64,000 nt of DNA from Hyperoodon ampullatus (taxonomy: Eukaryota > Chordata > Mammalia > Artiodactyla > Ziphiidae): assembly GCA_949752795.1 (NCBI GenBank), contig OX457075.1, positions 3,286,001 to 3,350,000 of the forward strand. Direction: 5' to 3'. The notes beneath the pieces are model-generated. The model searched no databases. It was not told the DNA's origin and worked only from the letters and a program-made list of their open reading frames with translations. Shown piece after piece: positions 10,853-22,401 of this stretch (position 1 is the first letter of the stretch; every line of letters begins with the position of its first letter). A program made the translations under genes and the position numbers.

Positions 10853-11934
10853 TCACACCCTCACCATCTGCTTTAAGAAGTCCCACTGCCAGCTGGGACT
10901 CGGGCCAAGTTCACCAGACCAGGCCAAACAGAGGGCAGCGCATGGACGTAAATCCCACCTCACCCTCCGAAGCTGACACCTATTGCTAACCCTCAGGGCC
11001 ATCTTGCCCAGTCTACACCCTTTCTCGTGAGGCCCCCGGTCCTCCTTGTAAACACCACCCTGGAGACCATGTAACTGGTCCTCCATGGAGACCCAACTAC
11101 ACACCCCAGAGCCCCAGCCAAGACCTCAAGTTCCCTGTCTCCACCCACCTCACCTCACACACAAAGAAGGATTCTGATTGAAGAAGCATGGAGAGCACTG
11201 TTTTCACTGTGAAATCAATAACTACACAAATATTCTACCTAAAACACATAGACTGTAACAGTCAACACAAATCTATTTGCCACCTCAAAGGTTAAATTTG
11301 AAATGACAGCCATTTCTTCTCACCATATCACATAGTCAAAAAATACCATGCATCACATTGAAAACACATCTACAGCTAATAAGCCGGACTACATAGGCAA
11401 ATTCATACATGCTAATTAGCTTTGGCTGTTTCTTTTACATAAAGTCAACATTTTTATGGATGATTAAATGTCTCCCTTAGCATATTAATTTCAAAAGAAA
11501 CATTAATAACTATAAAAACAAATTCCCTGTTGCAATCAACGTAAAGATAGAAAACAGCTAACATGTTGTTACAGCCGAGTGTCTTAACATGCTGGTACCA
11601 ACACTGAGTAAGTCCTCATCTCAAGCAAAAAATAAATTTTGTACTGAAGTCTTTCTTTCTGTGATTTAAAGCTGACTGACCAATTCTGGTTTAAGTTCAA
11701 TATAAGCTATTTTGCTTACATTTCAAATGATTTAAAGTAATTATTTAATCATTTTCTTTTCTCTTTTTTCTCATTAGATGAGAAAAAGAACATAAAGACC
11801 AACAAGGCAGCAAGAGGCATCAGGTCGCGAGGCTACACTGCCTGCCCTGGGACGGCTCTTTCCCAGGATTCCACACTGCAGACTATGGCACAGAGGAGCC
11901 CAATGGACATTCTCATAGAACAAACTACTGTATA
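10853..11934. other. Unique AT-rich DNA
   Basis: No recognised repeat or exon. The section 11.2-11.75 kb is evenly AT-rich with no stretch resembling an interspersed element; conservation with other mammals would show whether it is regulatory. Confidence 0.4.
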
Positions 11935-12125
11935 CAAAAAAGATCACCAACAAAGACCTGTATAGCACAGGAGCCTGTATTCAATATCTTGTAATAACCT
12001 ATAATAGAAAAGAATCTGAAAAGAATATATATGTATGTATGTATATATACAACTGAATCACTTTGCTGAAACTTACACAACGTTGTAAATCAACTACACT
12101 TCAATCAATCAATAAATAAAATGAA
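11935..12125 (+). mobile_element. L1 3' end fragment
   Basis: The plus-strand L1 terminus: 'taacctataatagaaaag', a TATG-rich run, 'aactgaatcactttgctg', 'gttgtaaatcaactac', then an A-rich tail. It is 5'-truncated to under 200 bp. Confidence 0.88.
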
Positions 12126-14029
12126 AAATAAGATGAAATGTTCTCCTATAAATGAAGGAAGAAATGAGCTGTTTACAGCATCTCATGATGCCTTTAGCTA
12201 ATTAAAGGAATACCAACAGCTAAAATTTCTTGTAAGCTCACTATGTTCCAGGTACGCTTAAAACATAGGTAGTGTCTCCAATTTACAGAGAAGAAAACTG
12301 AGGCTCGGGAAGGTTATGTGCCCAAGGTCAAGTAGCTATTAAGTGACAGCCAAGATTCAAAGGCAGGTGTGGCCACAAACTCCCAACACCATCTGCGCCT
12401 CATTTTCCTGTCCCAGTGCCCACGAGCGGGGAAGTCTGCGGATGCGAGCGTGTGGCCACCAGACACGGTCTGGCCAGTCGCCCCTCAGGGGGCCTCACAG
12501 CCCAGAGTCCCAGTGGAGCACTGGCCTTGCACACCCAGAAACCTCATTTAACTGGCAGGGGCCAAGTCATCACTCAGAGAGACTCAGACTAACCTAGTCC
12601 CTGTGCTGGGCGTGATCAGAGCACCGGTTCGTCTTCTGCGATGGGAAATAACATCACGGGGACCAGTGTATTCTCCTGAGTAGCGGGATCTGCTGCTACA
12701 CAGGAAGCCAAGTAATCATCAGAACGTTGCTGGGAAACCAGAACAAGGGAGGGTGCAGACATTTCATAAGTCTTTTCAGAGCAACTATTTGGATTTCACT
12801 GGCTACCACTGCCGGCCACCCACCTCAGTTCTGGGGACAAAGCGTAGAGAGGCAATTCCAATGTCTGGCTCAAGACTGTCCTTTTCAGTGTCTCCACCTG
12901 AGAGCCAGCCTCCTCCAGGTACACAGGCTAATATTCACTTAGTGAGGCTACCGTCAAACTGAAATTCTGGGAACCCTTCACCTCTTGAAAGAGATGCAGC
13001 AGTTGGGGCTCTGACCCAAAGACCCAATGGATTGATATCAAAATTTAAGGTCAAAGGTTATTTCCCTTATTTTCAAGTTCTTATATTTGGGAGGACTTCT
13101 GGTACAAGTCTAAAGAACTGAAAACAATATCATACGTGTGCTAAACATTTTGAACGTGCTGATAAAAGACAAGTGTGCCAAGAACAACAAAAAAAATCTG
13201 GCCATCAGTACTATATTTAGCATTAAACATTATATATTGGCATTAAACACTATACATTCACATTCAACATTAGCACTAGGTATTAGCATCACATCAGTGG
13301 AAACGTCACATCACTTCCATTCTCTCCAGATACGAGGGGCTATTCGGAAAAAGAATAAATGTTCATCTCAGACCTCAAGGGTGGCTGACTGGGTCGGTTC
13401 TCAGGTTAGCAAGAGTAAAAAAAGGAAAAGGAATCTATAAAACTAACCACTAACGAGGCAATGCTACAGGGATAAAAAGAGAAGATGAAGGCGGGAAAGG
13501 AAGGTAAGTCGACAGCTTCATTTTCTGCCTCAGGGCACAGAGGTCATGGTTAGCCCCTCCCACACTATGTGACCTTCACTTTGGAAAAAGTGGCTCCTTT
13601 GTGAAGCTCATGGTTAAACATAATGATACCCCGTCACCATTTAATGGTACTGTACGTGAGAACATTCTATAAATGCCCTGGAAAACTCAGGTTGGTATAT
13701 TATAATCTGTAAACGATCCTGGTCCCAAATTCAAATGAAAATCAAAACAGTCCGTTTGAAATAGAACTCTGACCAAAGAGTCTATCTTTCAAGGGTAGGA
13801 GACTTTCTTCTATCTGTAGAAGTAGTTTATTCTATTTTTATCACCAATTTTATCACCTTTTTTTAGGAGGCGGGCTTCAAATATCCCATTTCTAAAACCC
13901 TAGGATTTTCTGGCTCTTGGGTATATTGGCGCCTGAAAGTGGGATTTCTGCATGAACCCTCTGCGCTGGCTTCTCTGTTTCTGATCCCCTGGGCCAGGGT
14001 GACCCCGGGAAGCAGGGCCAGCCCGGCAG
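12126..14029. other. Unique DNA with one MIR relic
   Basis: Apart from the MIR at 12235-12365 I see no named repeat. 13.20-13.30 kb has a weak, imperfect tandem of cattaaacattata-like words. Confidence 0.4.
12235..12365 (-). mobile_element. MIR SINE relic
   Basis: Minus-strand MIR, recognised by 'caatttacagagaagaaaac', 'tgaggctcgggaaggttatg' and 'gcccaaggtcaagtagcta'. It is diverged, consistent with an ancient mammalian-wide SINE. Confidence 0.8.
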
Positions 14030-14515
14030 CACGCTTGCGCCCACTTCCTGTAGCTGCTGTGACAAATTACCACCAACTTGGTGGCTCAAAACGTCTCAAA
14101 TGTATTCTGTTACACTCCTGGAGGTCGTAGGTCCACAAAGGGGTCTCCCGGGGCAGCATCCTTCTGGAACACAGGGAGCCTCTTGGGGGAGAAGCATCTC
14201 TTCACCTCCCCAGTCTCCAGAAGCCGCCTTCACCCTGGCCCACGATTCCGGCCTCCACTCCCAAGGCCAGCGATGGCTGCTTGCGTTTTTCTCACATCAC
14301 GTCAATGTGGTTCTCTGTTCTCTTCCTCACATCTCCTTTCTGACTCTTTGAAGACTTGTGATCACACTGGGCCCCCCAGATAGTCCAGAATAATCTCCCT
14401 GTCTCCAGGCCCCTAATCCCGATCACATCTGCAAAGCCCCTTCTGCCACGTGAGATACCACGGGTTCCAGGGATGAGGATGCAGGCATCTTCGGAGGCGA
14501 CTATCCTGCCCACAA
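14030..14515 (-). mobile_element. MLT1-like LTR (ERVL-MaLR) relic
   Basis: In plus view it reads 'tagctgctgtgacaaattac', 'ttggtggctcaaaac', 'cactcctggaggtcgtaggt', the reverse complement of the MLT1 3' end as I remember it. The same pattern recurs at 57.7 kb. The distal part is strongly diverged and its end is approximate. Confidence 0.65.
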
Positions 14516-16078
14516 CACCCTCGGCTCATGAACGAGGAGAGACGGGGGCGATGAAGCTGCAGGGAGTCCAAAGCAAGGCACCAACGTAAGCACACTCTGC
14601 CCAGACGTCCCGGGATCCACAGCCTTGAGGGCTGCTGGTGAGACACCGCACGTGCTCCACGTGTCATGACCTTTCGGGGTTAGAGGACGGCAGTGGGTCA
14701 GGTGGGAGGCCCCACACGCACCTGGTGCCCCGACACACCCTGCTTCCTCGAGGCGTCTGACCCGTGACCTCCACCCTTGTGTCAGCCTTGGCCGGTGCCT
14801 CCACCTACCCCTGACACCGGCCGGCTGTTTAACCTGACCCTGAACCCATCCTTACCCAGGAAGCTACGTCAGGCCAAGAATAAGCACAGGCTTCCTCGGG
14901 CAGTGTGGGTGACAGCTCATCCTCAGATGGGCACAGAATTCGAAGGCACTCGAGCCTCTCCAGTGCAGCCTACCCTCCAGAACAGTCAGAGCCGGGGGGT
15001 TCTGGACACACAGCTACCAGAATCATTGCCCGCTGGCTGCCCAAGACCCTGGGGAGCGTCCAACATGGCTCTGAAAGCCAACTTGATACATAAGAGCCTG
15101 TGACAATGCACCAATAGACCTGAATGTCTGCAAAGACCAGAAATTAATAATGTTGGCCAATAATCATGGCCAGTAATCATGGCCATATTACCCAGGGAAA
15201 GTCATGGGGCCTCGGATTTAGTAATAAGACACTGGCAATCCTGCCTGAATCGCCTAGATGTTAGAAAGCGTATACTTGGATATGCATATTTGGATTTAAA
15301 AAGGTATTGCAAGTAGTTACAAGTTTTAAAATAAGTGAAAATTCAATTTTAATGCAAGTATATTCAGGACCTTTAATAAATGAAATAGCCTTGTGTTCCT
15401 AAAATGAGGCCTAATAAAGAAAAACATTTATTTAAGACACAAAAAATGTTAATTACCTTAATAAATATGAAACATCCACGCTATCTTGGTGAAATAGGAA
15501 AAACACTTATTTTTAGAATGGGTATAAAATTGTACGAATAATATAAATATTGAGTATGTAAAAATATATTAAGAGACAATGGAAGGAAAATACATTGAAC
15601 GTTGGCAGAAATTTCCTCTAAATAGCAAGTTTATCAGTTAGAGATCTTTAGCTGCGAACAACAGGGACCAGTTCTGACTAACTCAAACCAAACGAGTTTT
15701 ACGACGAGGATACTGGGCGCTCAGGGGATTGTGAGCTGGGAAGCCAAGCTAGTAAATAAGTGAGAAGTAAGGCGACTTCAAGAAAGTCCTCACCCAGGAA
15801 TGCCGCTCAGGTGCCACCATCAGGAATAAATGAGCCCCGGCATTTTTAATCTTTGTCACTCTCCTCAGTCCTTGGGAAGGAACCCCATTTACCCAGCTAG
15901 GGTCACACACACCCCGCCCCCCAGGGCAAGAGGAGGGAGAGGCCCCCGCTTTACAATCCCTCCAGACTCTACCCTGCAGGGAGAGCTGTAATCCCCCCCG
16001 AGGAGATCAGAGAGCTTAATGGAAGGGGTGGGTGATACTTTAAAATAAAAAGTCTGCTTCAGTGGAACCAGGAGTGGT
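14516..16078. other. Unique DNA
   Basis: No named element recognised with confidence. 15.64-15.86 kb ('gatctttagctgcgaacaacaggg') has the feel of an old interspersed repeat but I cannot assign it. 15.2-15.6 kb is AT-rich unique DNA. Confidence 0.4.
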
Positions 16079-16309
16079 TTTTTTTCTTTTTTTGCTTTTT
16101 TTTTTCCCCTCCCTTTGCCGTATGCGGGCCTCTCACTGTTGCGGCCTCTCCCGTTGCGGAGCACAGGCTCCGGACGCGCAGGCTCAGCGGCCATGGCTCA
16201 CGGGCCCAGCCGCTCCGCGGCATGTGGCATCTTCCCAGACCAGGGCACGAACCCGTGTCCCCTGCATCGGCAGGCGGACTCTCAACCACTGAGCCACCAG
16301 GGAAGCCCC
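16079..16309 (-). mobile_element. CHR SINE, short form
   Basis: A minus-strand short CHR SINE with a mixed T-rich tail (ttttctttttttgctttttt). The flanks are T-rich (ccttttttaaa), so the TSD is not distinct. Confidence 0.92.
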
Positions 16310-16980
16310 CTTTTTTAAATACTTTCTTTACTTGCTGGATTTCTTATAATGATGATATGCTATTTTTATCAAGAAAATTATGTTCTTTTTTACGCACATG
16401 GTGGACACTGCCATTTGCCCACCAAAATCTGCTCTCCCCTTGTTCCCAAAACCATGGCTGGATTGCATGTCCCTTCCTTCCTTGCAGACAGGCGTGGCAC
16501 CGTGCCCATGGCAGGTGAGACTAAGTTCTGTTCCATGGAAGATGTACAGGGTAACACACGCCACGCCTGGGCAGACAAGGCCTCAGAGCTGAAGCAGACA
16601 GAGGGTAGGTGGCCTCCACTTCCTTCCCATCCCCAGGGGCTGAATCTGAGCACGGCCACCACCCAGCCCCTATCACACAGGTGCCAACAGCGCCCTAAAG
16701 GTGACAAGAGCACTGACTTGGAAGGAATAGGAACCTGAGGCCACGAAGGACTCCCGGCAGCAAAACTGCCCTGCTCGCCTAGATGTCCCCTCAGACCTCG
16801 TGAGAGGGAAATAAAACCTTCTTTTCCTGAAGCCGCTAAAATTATTGTTGAGTCTCTTTATGGTAACCTCTCGGGGTTATCCTAACTGATACAACAGACG
16901 CAGGATGTCACTACAAGGGGGACAGTAGTTCTAGGAGCTACGCTCTGAGAGGCCATATCAAGGAGTGACTGAGCCACACT

Positions 16981-17027
16981 CAGGACAAACTGCCACCAGG
17001 ACAAACTGCCACCAGGACAAACTGCCA
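16981..17027 (+). repeat. 16-bp minisatellite, about 3 copies
   Basis: caggacaaactgccac is repeated at 16981-16996 and 16997-17012, and again, lacking its last base, at 17013-17027. The copies are identical, indicating a recent tandem expansion. Confidence 0.9.
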
Positions 17028-17084
17028 GGACCTCGGGCAGGGCTCCCCCTCAGCAGAGGCAAGCGGGGTGAGATGGTGAGACTT

Positions 17085-17215
17085 CAGAGCTTCAGTTCCC
17101 TTGTCTATACAATGGAGCTAACGGGTGCACCCACCTGTTTAGGCTGTTGCAAGGATTAAGGGAATTAGTCTGTGTAAAACATCACAGTGACTGCACAAAG
17201 GAATCGCTGTTATAT
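17085..17215 (+). mobile_element. MIR SINE relic
   Basis: Plus-strand MIR middle and end: 'cagttcccttgtctatacaatggagctaac' is the decayed 'cctcatctgtaaaatgggg' block, followed by 'ggctgttgcaaggattaag'. Confidence 0.65.
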
Positions 17216-17343
17216 GTCTACATTATTTCAAAAGAAGTAATCTCAATTTTACAGTCATATTTCAGCTATTTGATTTGGAAAAATATTAACACACCTATTA
17301 GTCAGCCCTAAAAATAAGAAGTGAGCAGGATGAAGGCTAGAAC

Positions 17344-17843
17344 TGTAATAGGGAAGAACAAATCTGACTCCATATTAGATCTGTTCCTTTTTCTTTAACC
17401 TCTGTGCCCTGCGGCCTGTGCTTAGTCATGCTGGCTCTGCATCTTTTGTAACACAATGTTGCCTGTAGCCTGAAATATACAGGAGAGCCCATTCTGAGGC
17501 TCTGACCTTTAAGAGTCCATTCATATAGAGATCAAGTTGCAGAACAGAGAATAACATTTGTTGGAGGTTTACGGGAACATCTTAACCTGAACTACACTGA
17601 CGGCTTCAAGAACAAAGGGTTCCAACACCAAGAAGTTTGCAACAACTAACCATGCCCCTCCCTCACCTGGCCTTTAAAAGTGCTTTGCTGCAACCCTTGG
17701 ATGAGTTCGGGGCGGGGGTTGGGGGGTACAAGCCACCCATCTCCTTGCATGGCCCTGCAATAGACTTTTCTGCTCCAAACTCCAAAGTTTCAGTTTGTTT
17801 GGCCTCACTGTGGGCCGGGCACACAAACTTGCATTCAGTAACA
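17344..17843 (+). mobile_element. ERV1-like LTR, copy 1
   Basis: A 500-bp sequence starting tgtaatagggaagaac and ending gtaaca (TG...CA ends). It is clearly related to the LTR at 20676-21154: shared words include cctgaaatatacagga, gttgcaRaacagagaataac and caagaagttt. A weak TATA-like tttaaaag lies at the position of the second copy's tataaaag. The left flank is gaac, the right flank gaat. It is either a solo LTR or the 5' LTR of a decayed provirus (see findings). No retroviral coding sequence was recognised next to it. Confidence 0.75.
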
Positions 17844-20675
17844 GAATATGGAGCATTCTCCATGTGGGTAGCAGGAATTATTAGAACTATAGTAAGAATG
17901 AAGTTTAAGAAAGGCTTAAACTCAGTGGTGTGAGCTGAAGACAGAGTTTTATTCTAAATTCTTTCAAGGTTCTGTGAGTTTAGGTCAGACTTTTCGTCTT
18001 ATTTGCGTGGATCTGTTCTAATCTGAGCACGCACGCACACACAGGCACACACACTCACACATGCACACACAGGCACCCTCCTTGATGCAGAGGTGGCTCC
18101 ACATTTCTGCCCACGATTTACGCAGCTGAGGATAAAGTGCTATTCATTCAGTGAAGAGGCGTGTTGCTGCCGCATAAAAAGGTGGCTTGTTAATTCATTT
18201 CTCAAGTTTTAATACTTTCTTACAAGTTCTACCCAAAACTCTGGAATGGTTTTAGGTGTGTATTACTGCACTGCGGAAAAAAACTTAACTCTTTCCTGGA
18301 CCCTAGGAGACTTAATTCCCCTCTAGCCTGGGCCTTTCAAGAAGGTGAAAGAGGGCCTCCCTGGTGGCACAGTGGTTGAGAGTCCGCCTGCCGATGCAGG
18401 GGACACGGGTTCATGCCCTGGTCTGGGAAGATCCCACGTGCCGCGGAGCGGCTGGGCCCGTGAGCCATGGCCGCTGAGCCTGCGCGTCCGGAGCCTGTGC
18501 TCCGCAACGGGAGATGCCACAACAGTGAGAGGTCCGCGTACCACAAAAAAAAAAAAAAAAAAAAAAAGGTGAAAGAAAAGGGGACTAAATAAAATTATCC
18601 TTCAGGCGAGAAGCTGTGAGTTTACAGATGTCATGTTACTGATGAGTTTACCAAGGGAAAATTTTAACTGTTCCCTTTCTTTTTTAAGCTGAATATATTT
18701 ACCCAAGGCAATTAACACAAATTTCCTCTCTGTCCTCTGACAAAATATCCCACAGATATTTCCATAACAGCATAAACCAGTTAAATTGGGCCTACCAGAT
18801 TCAGCCCAGTGTGGCTGAGATGTACTCCTGTTGCCAGGAAGGAAAGTCGTATCTTTTGAAAACTAACGCGTGCACCCGGAAGCTCTGGGCATGTTAAGCC
18901 AAGGGAGAAAAATCACACAAAATAACACATGGAGTCAAGAAGCAGGCTCAGCTCACTCTGATACTTACGCATTCATGTGTGTGCTTGCCTGCTTGCTTGT
19001 TACATGATTGGGTGCATGTTTCCAGACAGGATTCACATGCAAACCGTACCCATCTTATCCAATTGCACTTCGTGTCTCTAAGGGGCAGAATTTAAGACCA
19101 CTGGGTAGCAGCTGTAGAAAACATAAGGAAAGCTTTCAAATTGGGCCACCCAGATTCAGAATGGACCGCATCGTAAAGTGGTGAGTTTGCTGTCCCCAGA
19201 AGTATTCAAACACGGACTGGACAGCCCGGGTTGCTGTAGAGAAGCTTCAGTATCAGAGCGCTAGCTAGACTCCATAGAGATCTAGACTCGATCGAGATCT
19301 AGGTCAACTGAGAGAGCCCAGGACCTCACCGAGGCAAACCAGGAGGCTATTGTTCCTTTCACTTCAATCTAAGGATGTTTTTCTCCTGAACTGCCCAGGC
19401 GCGGAGGATCCAGCTCCAGGACATACGGGGCACATACCCAGAATGTGACAAGACTTCCGTTCCTGGTCCTTGACCCCCCAGGGAAGGGTAATCCCCATCA
19501 CCCGGCCCCTGGGGAGGGGGGACTCCAGGTCCCTCCTGGGGACACTCGGCAGCAGTGAGAAAGAAGGGTCGCAGTGTGTTCCACGGAGCTGATCCCAGGC
19601 TCCTCCCTCAGGGAGGGACACACGCCCGACCACCCCAGCTCCCTGGAGGGAGCGCCGCGGAGCTCTCCCAGGAGAAACACGGATGTGAGCAGGACCAGGC
19701 CATCCCTGTGGCAGAGGGGGGACCACAGGGAAGGGTGGTGCAGGGGCGGCCCACCAGACTAGAGACCTCCTAGGTAAATCCTTCCAATCTTTCTGAAGGT
19801 GCCCACGAAGCAGATAGAGACCCCCACTCTGCAACCCCGACTCTCAGCTCCTCAGTGACAGAAAAGCAGAAAGCTCGTTCCTTGAGAAACGCAAAGCCAA
19901 AAATCACATTACAAGTCACCACGCTCCCTTCTTTAGACTCTCCGTATCATCATCCCCAGATCCTAACCAACCAAAGGATTACGAAGGCAGAGACAGGCCG
20001 ACTCCTGGGAACAAGGCCAGGCTCCCGGCTCGGCCCTGGTTCCGGAGAGGGCCGAAGTGCAGCCCCAAGAGAATTTGCACACTGGAGGCCCAAGCGAGTT
20101 GTTAATGCAGAAACTGCTTACGCTAGATGACTAAAAACGTTCTGCATTGGTAAATGTGGATTACGTCCATGCTGAGAAGGACAATGTTTAAGTGACTGCT
20201 ATTCTGAATGGACTTTATCCAAAAAAGGGGGGCGGGGAATGAGCCAAAAAAAAAGTAACGTGATAAGGTGGCCTGTGTGGAGACACAGACACAGGTGTGG
20301 TCACCCGGCAGCTGTACCTCCAGGCCCAGCAAGTAACCACCAAGTGGGAGCAGCAGCCCCTCTCTGGCCATCCTCTGACTGTACTCCTAGGGCAGCGTGT
20401 CCTTCAAGTTGCTGGTGCTTGCCAGGAACAAATAATTCTCGTGTTTTCCATCTTCTGATCGTCTTGCAAACCAGACTCCAACTGCCACTGGCCAGAACTT
20501 CCTCACTAACCCCGAAAGGCTGCTCCCAGGCAGCTCTCATGCACCACGCCTGGGATGACCGTGACCTGGCCTCCTGCATCCTTCAGCCAGCAGGACGCAG
20601 TCTAAAGCTTGTGGGGACTTCGAGCAGATACCCCTGGGAAGAGGAGTCGGAGAACTTGAGGAAGCGTCAGGGAAT
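17844..20675. other. Region between the two LTRs
   Basis: About 2.8 kb including a young SINE at 18353-18565. I could not recognise gag, pol or env sequence; open frames at 19364-19834 and 20239-20724 lack retroviral motifs. A CA-rich simple tract lies at 18029-18076. It may be strongly decayed provirus interior or ordinary unique DNA between two solo LTRs. Confidence 0.4.
18353..18565 (+). mobile_element. CHR SINE, short form
   Basis: Starts gggcctccctggtggcacag and ends in a 23-base A-tail. The TSD aaggtgaaaga is perfect at 18342-18352 and 18566-18576. Confidence 0.95.
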
Positions 20676-21154
20676 TGTAATAGGGAAGAACAAATCTGAC
20701 TCCTTATTGGATCTGTTTCTTTAACTCTGTATTTTGTTGCTTTTGCTACAAGAATGTTGCCTATTGCCTGAAATATACAGGAAGTCCGTTCTCAAGGCTC
20801 TGACCTTTAAAGGTATAACACTTTTCCACTCACATAAGGATAAAAAGTTGCAAAACAGAGAATAACCTTTGCCTTGTTGGAGATTTAAGGGAACGTCCTG
20901 ACCTGACCTACATGCACAGCTGCAAGAACAAAGGATTCCAGCTCCAAGAAGTTTACAACAACCATGCTGCTCCCCTTTCAGTATAAAAGAAGCCTGAATT
21001 CCAACTTGGGGAACATGGTTCTTCCGGACACTAGTCCACCATCTCCTCTGTTTGCTGGCTTTCCAAATAAAGTTACTATTCCCTGTCCCAACACCTCTTC
21101 TCTCGATTTACTGGCTGTCGTGCAGTGAGCAGTACAAGCTTGGACTCCGTAGCA
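20676..21154 (+). mobile_element. ERV1-like LTR, copy 2
   Basis: A 479-bp LTR starting tgtaatagggaagaac and ending gtagca. Promoter-like tataaaag at 20982-20989 and a polyadenylation signal aataaa at 21066-21071 are spaced as in a retroviral U3-R. It is the better-preserved of the pair. The left flank is gaat and the right flank gaac, the mirror of copy 1. Confidence 0.8.
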
Positions 21155-22163
21155 GAACTAACCTTGGCTGGGATCCCCACTGGGATTAGGGAGTATGGGG
21201 AAATAGAAGGGCTCCCTTTAAGAAAGGGCCTCATGAGTCCTCTAAAGATGGGTGTTTTGTGACACACCACCTTAAAACTTAAAGACCTGAGAACTTGCGA
21301 TGCCACCTGTCCATAATGAAATTCCACCAGGCTAGCTAGAACATGGCACTTCAAAATAACAGTAATAACAATTAGCTCCTAAAAGAGTTCCAGAGATGAA
21401 TGGTGGTGATGGCTGCACAACAATGTGAATATACTTAATGTCACTTAACTGTACACTTGTAAGTAACCATTTTTAAATGGTTAAGATGGTAAGTTTTATG
21501 TTATGTGTATTTTACCACAATAAAAAAAAGAAAAAGAAAAGCTCTTGCTTAGGCAGATATTTATTTGTCAGCATCCTCTATAGTTTTACATTAAGAACTT
21601 CTTTTAAACGGTTGTCATGGTTAATCATTTAGAAAATAAATTAAAATGTTGAATCAAATAACAACCTAGTTGTCAGGCCACGCGGCAACTCTGTATTTGC
21701 CATTTCATCAGAGTGAAATCTGATGAAATTTATCAGAGTTTTTATCTCCATAATGCATTGATAGCATGCAGAAAACAAGAACATTTCCAAAAAAGTGTCA
21801 TTCGCCAAACCCTTTCTTACAATCAATTCTAAATCTTCCAAGTTAAGAGAATTAAGTAATGTAAGCCAAATGCTGCAATCTGGATCAATCTAGCTTTAAT
21901 CAGATCTTCCTTGTTTTCTAGAAACTAGTGTGTTAAAAATGGCACGTTTTTAAATAAACTAACAAGGGCTAACTGTATTCCTCCTACTGTGTTTGACAGA
22001 TATTAACATGTAAAATTTGCACTCAAAAACACTATTTTAAATTTCCTAAAATACACAAGTAAGAGTTTTTACCAGTGTTTCTACAACAAAATATACCAAT
22101 TTAAGATCCATAAGTATCCACTGTGGTTAACTCTATTTATCAGCTGCCGTAGAACAGGTATCA
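21155..22163. other. Unique DNA and an L1M 3' end
   Basis: 21380-21535 is the 3' UTR of an old L1M-type LINE (aatatacttaatgtcacttaactgtacac ... ttaccacaataaaaaaaag, split here into shorter words; the same end occurs at 62.2 kb). The rest is AT-rich unique DNA with no exon recognised. Confidence 0.55.
21380..21535 (+). mobile_element. L1M 3' UTR
   Basis: Recognised by 'tacttaatgtcactt', 'aaatggttaagatggtaa' and 'ttaccacaataaaa'. The end at 62215-62305 has the same order of motifs. Confidence 0.8.
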
Positions 22164-22177
22164 AATTAGTTGCTGTG

Positions 22178-22387
22178 GGGCTTCCCTGGTGGCGCAGTGG
22201 TTGAGAGTCCGCCTGCCGATGCAGGGGGCGCGGGTTCTTGCCCCGGTCTGGGAGGATCCCACGTGCTGTGGAGCGGCTGGGCCCGTGAGCCATGGCCGCT
22301 GAGCCTGCGCGTCCGGAGCATATGCTCCGCAACGGGAGAGGCCACAACAGTGAGAGGCCCGCGTACCGCAAAAAAAAAAAAAAAAAA
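22178..22387 (+). mobile_element. CHR SINE, short form
   Basis: A standard short CHR SINE with a perfect 14-bp TSD aattagttgctgtg at 22164-22177 and 22388-22401, and a 20-base A-tail. It is young. Confidence 0.96.
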
Positions 22388-22401
22388 AATTAGTTGCTGT
22401 G

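Larger units (their letters stand above)
16310..17343. other. Old interspersed repeat and MIR in unique DNA
   Basis: 16400-16895 ends with gagagggaaataaaacctt and tatcctaactgatacaaca. A sequence of the same layout occurs at 24440-24990 (a tggctgcag word early, agagagaaatcaacttct near the end). Both look like copies of one ancient LTR-type or DNA element that I cannot name. A MIR relic follows at 17085-17215. Confidence 0.5.

Noticed and set aside
16981..17027. CRISPR-like array
   Set aside because: Direct tandem repeats with no spacers, in a vertebrate genome.
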